Assembly (NCBI GenBank): GCA_947503965.1
Contig: CANNFU010000004.1
Coordinates: 124,001-188,000, forward strand
DNA from: an uncultured Paracoccaceae bacterium
Lineage (GTDB): Bacteria > Pseudomonadota > Alphaproteobacteria > Rhodobacterales > Rhodobacteraceae
Reading direction: 5' to 3'
Length of the DNA stretch: 64,000 nucleotides
Shown here: in pieces, positions 1 through 8,468 of the stretch
How the letters are laid out: each line of letters opens with the position of its first letter
How positions within the stretch are numbered: position 1 is the first letter of the stretch
The notes under the pieces: model-generated
The model's input: only the letters and a program-made list of their open reading frames with translations
Told to the model about the DNA's origin: nothing
Databases searched by the model: none
Made by a program: the position numbers and the translations under genes

Positions 1-441
1 AGCAGCAGTTGCTTTCTTGGCAGCAGCTGTCACTTCGTTGGTCGCCTTCTTGGCAGCGGCAGTCATGTCCTCGGACAGGTCTTTACCAGCGGCCAGAACC
101 AGTTCCATGGTCTGTGTCTGTACTTTTTTCGCGATTTCAGCGAAAGCGGACATGTGCTCTGCAGCGCTTTCAGCAGATGCAGATGCGAAGTCTGTCATTG
201 CTTTTGCATAATCAGCAGGCTCTGCCTTTGCTTTGGACATGGCTTCCATCTTGGCGATGGTGTCTTGTGTCCACTTTGCAGACAGCTCGGCAGATTTGCC
301 AGCGGCGTCCAGCGCAACTGCGGACATTTTTTCAGCCAGCGTTGTCTGGTTCTTGAACTGCTCTTCCATTGCCTTTGTGTCGACAGGGAATGCGCCCATC
401 ATGTCTTTGAAGACGGCGGTGAAATCTTGTGTCTTTGCCAT
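1..441 (-). CDS. phaP: Phasin-family PHB granule protein (partial, runs off left edge)
   Basis: The frame opens with the ATG at 441 (MAKTQDFTAVFKDMMG) and stays open to the window edge, 147 codons. The product is rich in Ala, Lys, Glu and Met, lacks a signal peptide or membrane segment, and reads as continuous amphipathic helix, as in phasin_2 proteins that coat polyhydroxybutyrate granules. The motif AAAKKAT occurs twice near the visible end. It lies downstream of phaC on the same strand but behind 147 bp with two PhaR-type sites, so it probably has its own promoter. In related genomes phaR follows phaP, which would place it left of this window (inference). The C-terminus is not visible. Confidence 0.88.
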   Translation of the reverse strand, partial: MAKTQDFTAVFKDMMGAFPVDTKAMEEQFKNQTTLAEKMSAVALDAAGKSAELSAKWTQDTIAKMEAMSKAKAEPADYAKAMTDFASASAESAAEHMSAFAEIAKKVQTQTMELVLAAGKDLSEDMTAAAKKATNEVTAAAKKATAA

Positions 442-509
442 TGTATCAGTCTCTCTTTGGTTTCATGCGGAGCCCCCTCCGCGGTTATCTCGTGACACCA
501 ATATGCATG

Positions 510-520
510 CTGCAGTGCAG
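510..520. promoter_or_regulatory. PhaR-type operator, copy 1 (CTGC-N3-GCAG)
   Basis: Sequence CTGCAGTGCAG fits CTGC-N3-GCAG, the form reported for PhaR targets in Rhodobacter and Paracoccus. It sits 69 bp upstream of the phasin start and 28 bp from a second copy, consistent with repression of phaP until PHB is present. Confidence 0.7.
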
Positions 521-537
521 CATTTCAAGTATTTTTT

Positions 538-548
538 CTGCACTGCAG
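538..548. promoter_or_regulatory. PhaR-type operator, copy 2 (CTGC-N3-GCAG)
   Basis: Sequence CTGCACTGCAG is a second CTGC-N3-GCAG element, 28 bp (under three helical turns) from the first and just before the phaC stop codon at 589. A further partial CTGCAG follows at 558-563. The clustering favours a real operator over chance. Confidence 0.68.
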
Positions 549-588
549 CATATTTTTCTGCAGTCGCAAATTTACGTATAGGAAACCG

Positions 589-2385
589 CTACTTAGCAAC
601 CACATAAGTGCCCGGAGCGGGGACAAGAACGGGATGATCTGCATCGCCGGGCGCCCGCGCTGGTACTTTTTTACCTGACTTTTGTGACAACCACGTGTCC
701 CAACGCGGCCACCAGGACCCTTCGTTTTTGTCCGCGGCATCCAGCCAGTCATCCGCGGTCAGACCTATTTCGGGGTTGGTGTAATGCCCGTATTTCTTCT
801 TGCTGGGCGGGTTGATGATCCCGGCGATATGCCCAGATTCAGACAGGATAAATGTCTTGTCCTTCGACCCCATCTGCTGAATGCCCACATAACTGCTTTT
901 CCATGCCGCGATATGATCCGTCTCACAGGCAATCGCGCATAGCGGTACGGTCACCTCTTTCAGCTTTACGACCTCACCCGCGATCTCGAACCCGTCCGTG
1001 GCGAATTTGTCATTCTGGCACAGCCCGCGCAGATACTCGACAGACATCTTTGCGGGCAGATTGGTGCCATCCCCGTTCCAGTAAAGCAGATCGAATGCGG
1101 GCGGGGCCTGGCCCATCATGTAGCTTTTGATCGCAGGGCCATAGATAAGATCGTTCGAGCGCAGATAGGAAAACGTCCGCGACATGAAGAATGAATCGAG
1201 GACTCCGTTTTCCTCAACCTCGGCCTCGATCCCATCCACAAAATCATCATCGAGGAACACGCCCACCTCACCCCGGTCCGAGAAATCAGTGAGTGTGGTA
1301 AAGAACGTCGCAGAATTCACAGAGGTATCTTTACGCTTTTTCATCAATGCCAGCGTCAGCGACAGCGTTGTTCCGGCAATGCAGTACCCCACGGCATTGA
1401 CCTTTTTCACTTCGCAGATGTCTTTCACTTCCTTGATGGCCGTCAGATATCCGTCCTCGACATAATCGGTCATTGATGTGTCGCGATACCCCGCATCCGG
1501 GTTCACCCATGACACAACGAAAACAGTGTATCCCTGATCCACCGCCCATTTGATCATGCTGTTCTGCGGCTTGAGATCGAGAATATAGAACTTGTTGATC
1601 CACGGCGGAAAGATGATCAGCGGTGTGGCATAAACCTTTTCGGTTGTTGGCGCGTATTGGATCAGCTCGAACAGGTGATTGCGAAACACGACAGATCCGG
1701 GCGTCGTGGCAAGGTTCTCACCCAGCTTGAAGGCCTTCTTGTCGGCGAGTGTCACGACCAGATCACCATCATTCGCTTCCAGATCGGCGATCAGGTTTTC
1801 AAGGCCCGCCACAAGGCTTTCGCCTTCGGTCTCGGCGGCCAATGCCAGGGCCTCTGGATTGGTCGGTAGAAAATTCGTCGGGCTGATCATATCGACCATT
1901 TGCTGGCTGAAATAGCGCAGCCGCTTCTTTTCCTCAGAATCAAGCGTATCGATATTCTCGATCGCCTGCTGCACCGCAGAGGCGTTCATCAGGTATTGCT
2001 GCTTGATGAAATTGAAGTACGGATTGGTGTCCCACAGCTCGTGCGAGAACCGGCGATCTTTTGGCGTCTCATCGGTTGGCGGCTCTAACTTGCCTTGCGC
2101 CAGGAGGTGCTGCGCCTCGACATAATGCTTGACCGATTTGCCCCAGAATTCCAGCTGATGCTCAATCATCTTGGCAGGATTATGCATCATTTCAGTCATA
2201 TAGGCGGTGGCCGCCTTCATATACAGGTCTTGACTGGGCCCCTGAAGCGATGGGGCAACATGCCGCCCCTGCCCCATGACTTTCAACAAACGCTGGGTCA
2301 ATTCTTCGACACGGGCGAGATTTGCCTCCAGTTTTGCAACATTTGGGCCAACATTTGCCGTCGAAATTGAATCGTTTGTTGTCAT
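589..2385 (-). CDS. phaC: Class I poly(3-hydroxyalkanoate) synthase
   Basis: Polymerises 3-hydroxybutyryl-CoA into PHB at the granule surface. The 598-residue product has the PhaC N-terminal domain (about 60-230) followed by an alpha/beta hydrolase core. The nucleophile is Cys335 in GYCIAG (a lipase box with Cys in place of Ser); Asp490 (CETDH) and His519 (ESGHIAG) complete the triad. The frame extends 51 codons further upstream, but the ATG at 2385 is chosen because AGGAAAG lies just before it and MTTNDS is a typical class I start; the extension would run across the PhaR-type site and into the divergent phaZ. Length matches the family (about 590-600). Divergent from phaZ, followed by the phasin gene. 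Confidence 0.96.
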   Translation of the reverse strand: MTTNDSISTANVGPNVAKLEANLARVEELTQRLLKVMGQGRHVAPSLQGPSQDLYMKAATAYMTEMMHNPAKMIEHQLEFWGKSVKHYVEAQHLLAQGKLEPPTDETPKDRRFSHELWDTNPYFNFIKQQYLMNASAVQQAIENIDTLDSEEKKRLRYFSQQMVDMISPTNFLPTNPEALALAAETEGESLVAGLENLIADLEANDGDLVVTLADKKAFKLGENLATTPGSVVFRNHLFELIQYAPTTEKVYATPLIIFPPWINKFYILDLKPQNSMIKWAVDQGYTVFVVSWVNPDAGYRDTSMTDYVEDGYLTAIKEVKDICEVKKVNAVGYCIAGTTLSLTLALMKKRKDTSVNSATFFTTLTDFSDRGEVGVFLDDDFVDGIEAEVEENGVLDSFFMSRTFSYLRSNDLIYGPAIKSYMMGQAPPAFDLLYWNGDGTNLPAKMSVEYLRGLCQNDKFATDGFEIAGEVVKLKEVTVPLCAIACETDHIAAWKSSYVGIQQMGSKDKTFILSESGHIAGIINPPSKKKYGHYTNPEIGLTADDWLDAADKNEGSWWPRWDTWLSQKSGKKVPARAPGDADHPVLVPAPGTYVVAK

Positions 2386-2406
2386 CTTCACTTTCCTATG
2401 CATATG

Positions 2407-2418
2407 CTGCACGTGCAG
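2407..2418. promoter_or_regulatory. PhaR-type operator between phaC and phaZ (CTGC-N4-GCAG)
   Basis: CTGCACGTGCAG is a 12-bp perfect palindrome fitting CTGC-N4-GCAG. It lies in the 68-bp divergent gap, 22 bp upstream of phaC and 36 bp upstream of phaZ, so one site could act on both promoters. Confidence 0.68.
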
Positions 2419-2453
2419 CATAATCTGCGCGCTGACCATCGGAGACCGAGTAG

Positions 2454-3725
2454 ATGAAGTATATGATGACCTACGACCTGATGGAAAGCATGCGTAACAC
2501 AAACCAATGGTTGGGGGCGTCTGCGCGTGCCTTTGCATCCTATCCCATGATGTCTTGGGGTGCGAACCCGGCGATGGATTGGCTCAAAGCCTGGGGCGAG
2601 GTGACAGAGCGCAGTTTTGCCCGCATGGTGGCCAAGCCCGATTGGGATATTCCGGTACAAACCAATGTTGACGGAACGGATATGGTCGTCAGCACGGAAA
2701 TCGTCGTGGAGCGGCCATTTGGCGATCTGATCCGGTTTCGCGTTGGCAACCGCCCCGACCGCTCGCGCCGTGTTCTGCTGGTGGCGCCCATGTCTGGCCA
2801 CTATGCGACCCTTTTGCGGAAAACAGTGATCAGCCTGCTGCCAGATTGCGATGTCTACATCACCGACTGGCACAATGCGCGTGACATTCCCGTCAGCGCG
2901 GGCAAATTCGATATCGAGGATTACACCCTTTATCTTGTCGACTTCATGCGCGAACTGGGGTCTGACATCCACGTGATCGCCGTCTGCCAGCCGGTACCGC
3001 TGACGCTGGCCGCTACGGCCTATCTTGCCGAACAGGACCCAAAGGCGCAGCCGCGTTCGCTCACGCTGATCGGCGGTCCTGTCGACCCCGAGGCGAACCA
3101 TACCGAAGTCACGGATTTCGGGCGTACCGTAACGATGGGTCAGCTTGAAGAAACGATGATCCAGCGGGTCGGGTTCAAATATGCAGGCGTCGGCCGGATG
3201 GTTTATCCCGGCCTGTTACAGCTCGCCTCGTTCATCTCGATGAATGCAGAAACGCATGCAAATGCGTTCCGCGATGAAATCATCCGCGTGGCCAAGGGCG
3301 AAGCGACTGAGCGTGATCGCCACAACAATTTCTACGATGAATACCTCGCCGTGATGGATATGACGGCCGAATTTTATCTGTCTACCGTCGAACGCATCTT
3401 CAAAGGGCGCGAAATCGCATTGAACGAATTCGTCGTTGACGGGCACAAGGTTGATTTCAGCAAAATCACCACTGTCGCCGTAAAAATTGTCGAAGGTGAA
3501 GAAGATGACATCTCGGCGCCGGGCCAATGCCTTGCCGCACTTGGCCTGCTGACAGGGCTACCTGATAGCAAAAAGGCGTCACATCTGGAACCCGGCGCCG
3601 GACATTACGGCATTTTTGCAGGGCGCAGCTGGCGCAACAACATCCGGCCTTTGGTGCTGGATTTCATCGACGCCAATTCCGACGCGCCCAAACGGACATC
3701 GCGCAAGGTCGTCAGCATCAAATAG
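2454..3725 (+). CDS. phaZ: Intracellular polyhydroxybutyrate depolymerase
   Basis: Degrades native intracellular PHB granules to hydroxybutyrate oligomers. The 423-residue product matches the length of the PhaZ1 family (about 420) and lacks a signal peptide. As in that family, the nucleophile is a Cys (Cys178 in AVCQPVP) instead of a GxSxG serine; the catalytic His is in PGAGHYGIFAG near the C-terminus. GGAG lies 9 bp before the ATG. It is transcribed divergently from phaC across a shared PhaR-type site, so synthesis and mobilisation genes are likely co-regulated. A hairpin follows the stop codon. Confidence 0.95.
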   Translation: MKYMMTYDLMESMRNTNQWLGASARAFASYPMMSWGANPAMDWLKAWGEVTERSFARMVAKPDWDIPVQTNVDGTDMVVSTEIVVERPFGDLIRFRVGNRPDRSRRVLLVAPMSGHYATLLRKTVISLLPDCDVYITDWHNARDIPVSAGKFDIEDYTLYLVDFMRELGSDIHVIAVCQPVPLTLAATAYLAEQDPKAQPRSLTLIGGPVDPEANHTEVTDFGRTVTMGQLEETMIQRVGFKYAGVGRMVYPGLLQLASFISMNAETHANAFRDEIIRVAKGEATERDRHNNFYDEYLAVMDMTAEFYLSTVERIFKGREIALNEFVVDGHKVDFSKITTVAVKIVEGEEDDISAPGQCLAALGLLTGLPDSKKASHLEPGAGHYGIFAGRSWRNNIRPLVLDFIDANSDAPKRTSRKVVSIK

Positions 3726-3745
3726 GGGCGGTGCAACACCGCCCC
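3725..3745. terminator. Bidirectional hairpin between convergent genes
   Basis: Arms GGGGCGGTG (3725-3733) and CACCGCCCC (3737-3745) with a 3-nt loop, starting at the last base of the phaZ stop. No strong T-run follows on either strand, so it may only help 3'-end formation of phaZ and the convergent gene at 3753. Confidence 0.6.
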
Positions 3746-3752
3746 AACCGCC

Positions 3753-4457
3753 TTATGCCATGACCGACCTTTCGGCAAAGTTCATGTTCATCGGCTGATC
3801 ATGCACCTTCCTGCCGTCCGACGTGGTTGGCACATCAGCACCCACCGTCTGCAAATCAAAGCGACGGGACCAGCACTGTCCTTGCCCACGCAGATACAAC
3901 CCGTAATTCAACGTGTGCGAACCCTTGGGAACATTCAGAACGATACGCCGTTCCGTCCAGTCCTGAGTGCCCTGCAGAACCCCATCAACGCGCCGATCCT
4001 CCATGTTATCAAAACGGATGTTTCGCCCGTGCTCGTCATCAATCCGCATCCAGATCGTAGCCGCACCTCTGACATGCGCACAGGATAGATCAGCAGATAA
4101 CTGAAGCCGCTGGCCAGCGAATGCTGACGCATCAACCATCTGCATCAAGGTGGCAAATCCCAGATGGGGACCGCGATGTTCAAGCGATTGTATCGTGACA
4201 GGCGCACCGGGGGCATCGGGATCAATGCCGATCCGGTAGTCAGTGGCGTTCGACCCCGCCACCTGCCAACCCATCGGCAATTGCAGCGGTCCGAAACGAT
4301 CCCCGGCCAGCGTCGCCGCAGCCGTATTCCAATCAGCATGCCCCAATTGATGAGCCACTATTTCCAGACATTGGCTATGGCTCAATTCCAGCCCATATGC
4401 GGCAACGTCACCGCGCAAGATCTTTGCCATTGCTTTTGGATCGCGTGAAGCGTTCAT
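3753..4457 (-). CDS. Glyoxalase_8-like N-terminus fused to a jelly-roll-like domain
   Basis: 234 residues. Residues 1-50 carry the motif LSHSQCLEIVAHQLG followed by DWNTA, which I recognise from the short N-terminal region of glyoxalase-superfamily proteins (PF20066 type). The remainder (about 60-215) is a beta-rich domain with the signature GxDP, FATLMQ, RLQLSAD, WMRID, FDNMEDR, DWTERRIVLNVP, GxGQCW, VGADVPTT, shared with many bacterial regulators and enzymes as an add-on domain. No true glyoxalase metal site is visible. ATG at 4457 is preferred because AAGGAG precedes it; the frame also has an in-frame TTG six codons earlier. Function unknown; cytosolic by sequence. Confidence 0.7.
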   Translation of the reverse strand: MNASRDPKAMAKILRGDVAAYGLELSHSQCLEIVAHQLGHADWNTAAATLAGDRFGPLQLPMGWQVAGSNATDYRIGIDPDAPGAPVTIQSLEHRGPHLGFATLMQMVDASAFAGQRLQLSADLSCAHVRGAATIWMRIDDEHGRNIRFDNMEDRRVDGVLQGTQDWTERRIVLNVPKGSHTLNYGLYLRGQGQCWSRRFDLQTVGADVPTTSDGRKVHDQPMNMNFAERSVMA

Positions 4458-4636
4458 ATTGATCTCCTTGATCAAGGGACAAACCAGAACATCAGTGCGC
4501 GCATTGCTGACGGGTCATCCCGTTCAAAGCAGATCAAATGATGATATTCAGACCTTCACCAAACCCGAAGCGGGTGCGCGCGGCAGGTGGTCCTGACCTT
4601 ACCCTCATAGTATTTTCCCGCCGACCTAAGGTCAAC

Positions 4637-5353
4637 CTACGACCGCAGCATCAGCGGCGCTTTCATCCATGCGCGCAAAACATCCGTCACCGCATCGGGT
4701 GCTTCGAGGGTCGGCAGATATCCGGCCCCCTCGATGACTTGTAGCTGAGCATAGGGGATCAGCTCGGCCAGGAATTCGTGACGCTTCAGCTGATATTGCC
4801 CATCGTGACGGCCACATATCACCACCGTCGGCTGTGTGATCTGGCGGATTGTGGCCTGCTGATCCTTGCGCCGTTGCAATGCGCGCGCCTGCCGGACATA
4901 GGCCTCTGGCCCCAACGCATGTCCCATCTCGGTCAAAAGTCGCACCAGATCGACCTTATCGGCGGTCGGGGCCATCCAGGTCGAATTGATTTCATGTTGC
5001 AGCACATCCGCCCAGCGCCCGGCCCGTGCGGCAATGATATGGGGTTCTCGGGCGGCGGCGGCCTCTGGTGTGTCGGCCTGCGGGCTGGTACCGATCAGGG
5101 CGATCCGCGTCACGCGCTCTGACGCCCGCCGCAGGATTTCCATGGCAACCATGCCGCCCATACCCATGCCCGCCAGCGCGAATTTCGACGGTGCCCAGCT
5201 CAGGATCTGGCTTGCGATTTCCTCCATACGTTCACCACGGGACGTGGGCGCGAAGAGTACCGCATGATCACGCGACAAATCGCGTATCTGTTCCTCAAAA
5301 ATCCGCGCATCACACAGCAGCGGCGGGATCATTACCAGTGTTTCACTGGGCAT
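4637..5353 (-). CDS. Alpha/beta-hydrolase fold protein lacking catalytic Ser and His (pseudoenzyme)
   Basis: 238 residues with clear alpha/beta-hydrolase architecture: oxyanion region MIPPLLCDARIFEEQ, nucleophile-elbow segment and a C-terminal EGAGYLPTLEAP segment. Active homologues have GxSxGG and GAGHLPTLE at these places. Here the elbow reads GMGMGG, so the nucleophile is Gly, and the catalytic His is Tyr (codon TAT). The Asp-region motif CGRHDG is intact. The frame is otherwise undamaged, which argues for a retained non-catalytic role or recent decay with an open frame. It is the last gene of the leftward cluster that begins at 9735, 97 bp after the upstream hydrolase gene. Confidence 0.82.
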   Translation of the reverse strand: MPSETLVMIPPLLCDARIFEEQIRDLSRDHAVLFAPTSRGERMEEIASQILSWAPSKFALAGMGMGGMVAMEILRRASERVTRIALIGTSPQADTPEAAAAREPHIIAARAGRWADVLQHEINSTWMAPTADKVDLVRLLTEMGHALGPEAYVRQARALQRRKDQQATIRQITQPTVVICGRHDGQYQLKRHEFLAELIPYAQLQVIEGAGYLPTLEAPDAVTDVLRAWMKAPLMLRS

Positions 5354-5450
5354 GGGGATTTTGCCTTGGATACATGCTCAACCTCTCGTCGTCGGAGATT
5401 TTGGCCAAGTGTGGCCCGCAAATACCCACACCGCAAGCATTAAGGCAGTG

Positions 5451-6308
5451 CTAGAGGGATTTCAGCCAAGCCAATATCCGCGCAGCCAGCGGCGCAGTCT
5501 GGCCGGGGCTGAACACATCACCGGCCATCACATGACCCATCGGGTCATCGTCCGGCCCCTGTTCCAATTGCACAATTTCCGTCGGGCCACCCCAGCGCGC
5601 GATGACCTTGCGCACATCCTCGGGATGCACCACCTGATCGGCCTTGTTATAGGCAAACAGGGCTGGCACCTGCACACGGCCCAGATCCGCACGGCGCACG
5701 GCCCGCACCGCATCTGCCATGGGGTGCACGGCTTGTGTGGGATAGGCTGTCGTCCAATAGGCGGTGTGGGCCGCGTTGACGGGCGCAAAAGAACGGGTTT
5801 TGCCTGCCACCAGATGCGCCCAGTGTTTGGCACCCGGCATGTCCATCAGCATCTGTGCCGCACGATGACGCAGCCCGAAATTGGGCGAGACATGCACCAT
5901 CGCCTTTGTCACCAAACCATCGGCGAGGGCGAGCGTGGCAAGCGTGCAGCCGGTCGAACAGCCCATCAGCACGATCTCATCCCCTATGGTCCGTGCAATC
6001 TCGATCGCCTCGGCCATGTCACGCTGCCAGTCTTCAAACCGCGCAGCCGCCATCGCGGCCCCGTCCTGCCCGTGACCCGTCAGCCGGGTGAAGTGGATAT
6101 TGGCACCCAGCCCCGCCGCGACCAGATCGGGCAATGGCCGCAATTCCTCGGGCGAGGCGGAAAACCCATGAATGAAAAGCACCGCAAACCTGGTTTTTGT
6201 CGCGGGTACGTCGGCCCAGATGATGCGTTTTTCACAGCCCTTCCGCAGTTTTGGCACCTGCGCCTCTGCCGCGGCAATCTCGGCCTCTATGGTTGCCAGA
6301 TCACGCAA
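5451..6308 (-). CDS. Alpha/beta hydrolase (serine aminopeptidase/lysophospholipase-like)
   Basis: 285 residues. HGFSASPEE forms the oxyanion-hole region, GCSTG is the nucleophile elbow (Ser active), and LTGHGQD is typical of the S33/carboxylesterase group. Substrate is not predictable. The start taken is a TTG at 6308, overlapping the end of the upstream MFS gene by 8 nt; no ATG is available in frame before the conserved N-terminal region, and the overlap suggests translational coupling. Part of the MFS/hydrolase cluster. Confidence 0.8.
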   Translation of the reverse strand: MRDLATIEAEIAAAEAQVPKLRKGCEKRIIWADVPATKTRFAVLFIHGFSASPEELRPLPDLVAAGLGANIHFTRLTGHGQDGAAMAAARFEDWQRDMAEAIEIARTIGDEIVLMGCSTGCTLATLALADGLVTKAMVHVSPNFGLRHRAAQMLMDMPGAKHWAHLVAGKTRSFAPVNAAHTAYWTTAYPTQAVHPMADAVRAVRRADLGRVQVPALFAYNKADQVVHPEDVRKVIARWGGPTEIVQLEQGPDDDPMGHVMAGDVFSPGQTAPLAARILAWLKSL

Positions 6309-7638
6309 GGGCCCGCACCGCCATCGGACGATAGAACAGGATCAGCACAGCCACAGCCACCACCATGATCCCAGCCGGGATCAAGGTAATTGCCTGTTGT
6401 AGCGCGGCCAATGCGGCCTCGCTCTGCGGCACGACACCTTCGGTCGTTTCCTGCCAGCCGGCCCGGGCAAGGATCAGGCCCAACAGTGCGGGCGCAATCG
6501 CGTTTGACAGCTTTTGCCCAAAAAGCCAGACCGCCGAAAAGGCGCCTTCAATCGCGATCCCGCTTTCCACCCGGGTCACATCCATCAGGTCAGGATACAT
6601 CGCCCAAGGGATCTGCTGATAGGCCCCGTTGGTCACGCCCGCGATGATGAAAAGGCCCGCCACCACAGTCACACTGGTTGATGGCAACACGGTCGAAAGG
6701 CCGTAAAGCAACGCAACATAGGCCGACAGGCCCAGCACCAGCGCCCACAGTTTGCCCAGACGGTATGACATCAGCACCCAAAAAACCTGGCTCAGGATCG
6801 CGCCGACAAAGAACGCGCCGAACAAAACGCTCAACACCGTCAGCGCTTCTGCCGCGCCTGACAAGGCGCCCTGCCCGTCATCCACCACCAGATAGGCAGC
6901 CGCAAATGGCAGACCGGCGGTGATCAGGGCCACCGCCAGCGTCATCACCCCGTAGGCCAGTGCCAGAACAACAAATGTGCGATTGGAAAACACCAATTTG
7001 TAAGAGGCCGCAAACCCCGTTTGCGCCGGTGTCTCGATCCGTGGGGCATGGCGTGTCGCCCAGAGCGACAGCCAGATCGCGCCAATCATCAACGGGGTGA
7101 CATACAGGGCAGCCATCGGAAACCCAAACGCGCCCGCCAGCCCGGGCAACACCGCCCCCCCCACCAGAATACCAACTGTCGCAAAACCCATGCGCCAACC
7201 GGTCATGGCCGAACGTTCCCTGGGGTCCTGCGTGATTTCACCCGCCTGCGCACCATAGGGGATCGCACACATCGTAAAGCCGATTGTCGCCAGCACAAAG
7301 GCCGCAATCACCCAGATCAGCTTAGGCAGCATCGGCGCATCAAGCGGCGCCATGAACAGCCCCACCATACCCGCCGCCATGACAACCGCACCAACGAACA
7401 TCCAGGGCGCACGCCTGCCAAAGCGGCTCTTGGTGCGGTCGCTGAAATAGCCGATCAGCGGGTCGGTGATCATATCAAAGATCAGGACAATCGTGGTCAC
7501 AAAGCCTGCAATCCCGACCGGTATCCCAAGAAAGGTCGTCAGATAGCTGACGATCAGCAATTGCTTGACGATGACAAAGATGACGATGCCCGCATCCGCC
7601 AGACCCCAACCGGCCTTTTGCCCCATGGATAACGCCAT
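6301..7638 (-). CDS. MFS transporter, glycoside-pentoside-hexuronide (GPH) cation symporter type
   Basis: 445 residues with about 12 hydrophobic segments. The N-terminal half has FDMITDPLIGYFSDRTKSR, the loop signature of GPH/MelB-type sugar-cation symporters, followed by FGRRAPWM. The ATG at 7638 is chosen over upstream in-frame starts because GGGAGG sits 8 bp before it. Substrate unknown; neighbours on both sides encode hydrolases, so uptake of an ester or glycoside that is then cleaved is a reasonable guess. Confidence 0.85.
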   Translation of the reverse strand: MALSMGQKAGWGLADAGIVIFVIVKQLLIVSYLTTFLGIPVGIAGFVTTIVLIFDMITDPLIGYFSDRTKSRFGRRAPWMFVGAVVMAAGMVGLFMAPLDAPMLPKLIWVIAAFVLATIGFTMCAIPYGAQAGEITQDPRERSAMTGWRMGFATVGILVGGAVLPGLAGAFGFPMAALYVTPLMIGAIWLSLWATRHAPRIETPAQTGFAASYKLVFSNRTFVVLALAYGVMTLAVALITAGLPFAAAYLVVDDGQGALSGAAEALTVLSVLFGAFFVGAILSQVFWVLMSYRLGKLWALVLGLSAYVALLYGLSTVLPSTSVTVVAGLFIIAGVTNGAYQQIPWAMYPDLMDVTRVESGIAIEGAFSAVWLFGQKLSNAIAPALLGLILARAGWQETTEGVVPQSEAALAALQQAITLIPAGIMVVAVAVLILFYRPMAVRALA

Positions 7639-7721
7639 ACTCGTCCCTCCCGCCATATGACGCGGATTAAACGTGCGCGCCACCGCCAAGAAAAGCGGAA
7701 CGTAGCGTAGGATCGGTGATA

Positions 7722-8468
7722 TCACCCATCTTGCCCGGCCAGAACATCCGCGACCGAAGCCCCGATCAGATCCAAACAGGTCTCATCCGAAAACCGATGA
7801 TCCGCCCCGTCCACAAGGGTCAGTCGCATATCCGGCCCTTGCGCATGATCCAGCAGCCGCAGGGCCACGGACATATCGACATCCGCATCCGCCGTCCCTT
7901 GCAGAAAGCGGACAGGGAACGGCAGCGACAGCGGGTCGCGCAGCACCAGCCGGTTGCGTCCCTCCTCGATCAGACGTTTCGTGATAATGTAAGGCTCGCC
8001 ATATTCCGAAGGTAGGGCCACCTGCCCCGCAATGTCCAACTCCACCTTCTGTGCGTCGGAAAAACCGGCCCACATACTGTCTTCGGTGAAATCGGGGGCA
8101 GCGGCGATGGTGACCATCCCCGCGATACGCTCGGGCATCGCCCGGGCCACCAGCAGCGATATCCAGCCGCCCATCGACGAGCCAACCAAGACAACCTTGC
8201 CCGCAATCAGACCCAGCGCGGCGCAAGCATCCTCGAACCAGTCGCCGAGGCAGCCGTCGGTAAATTCTTCCCCGCTTTCGCCATGACCCGAATAGTCAAA
8301 GCGCAAGAACGCATGGCCTGTGGTCTTGGCCCATTCCTCCAGATACACCGCCTTGGTGCCTTGCATGTCCGATTTGAACCCACCCAGAAACACGACAGCA
8401 GGCCCCGCCCCATCGGTCAGATGATAGGCGATGCGCCGCCCCTGCGGTGTCACAAATGTCTCAGCCAT
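7722..8468 (-). CDS. Alpha/beta hydrolase, ABHD10-like thioesterase/esterase
   Basis: 248 residues. Motifs: FLGGFKSDMQGTKA (oxyanion loop), FDYSGHGES, GSSMGGW (nucleophile Ser), DADVD (acid) and DGADHRFS (His), the pattern of ABHD10-type acyl-protein thioesterase or esterase. The ATG at 8468 (MAETFV) overlaps the stop of the upstream MFS gene by 8 nt, with GAGG ahead. All triad residues are present, in contrast to the dead paralogue at 4637. Confidence 0.83.
   Translation of the reverse strand: MAETFVTPQGRRIAYHLTDGAGPAVVFLGGFKSDMQGTKAVYLEEWAKTTGHAFLRFDYSGHGESGEEFTDGCLGDWFEDACAALGLIAGKVVLVGSSMGGWISLLVARAMPERIAGMVTIAAAPDFTEDSMWAGFSDAQKVELDIAGQVALPSEYGEPYIITKRLIEEGRNRLVLRDPLSLPFPVRFLQGTADADVDMSVALRLLDHAQGPDMRLTLVDGADHRFSDETCLDLIGASVADVLAGQDG

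Noticed and set aside
5352..6368. 338-codon plus-strand open frame
   Set aside because: Antisense shadow of the hydrolase gene at 5451-6308.
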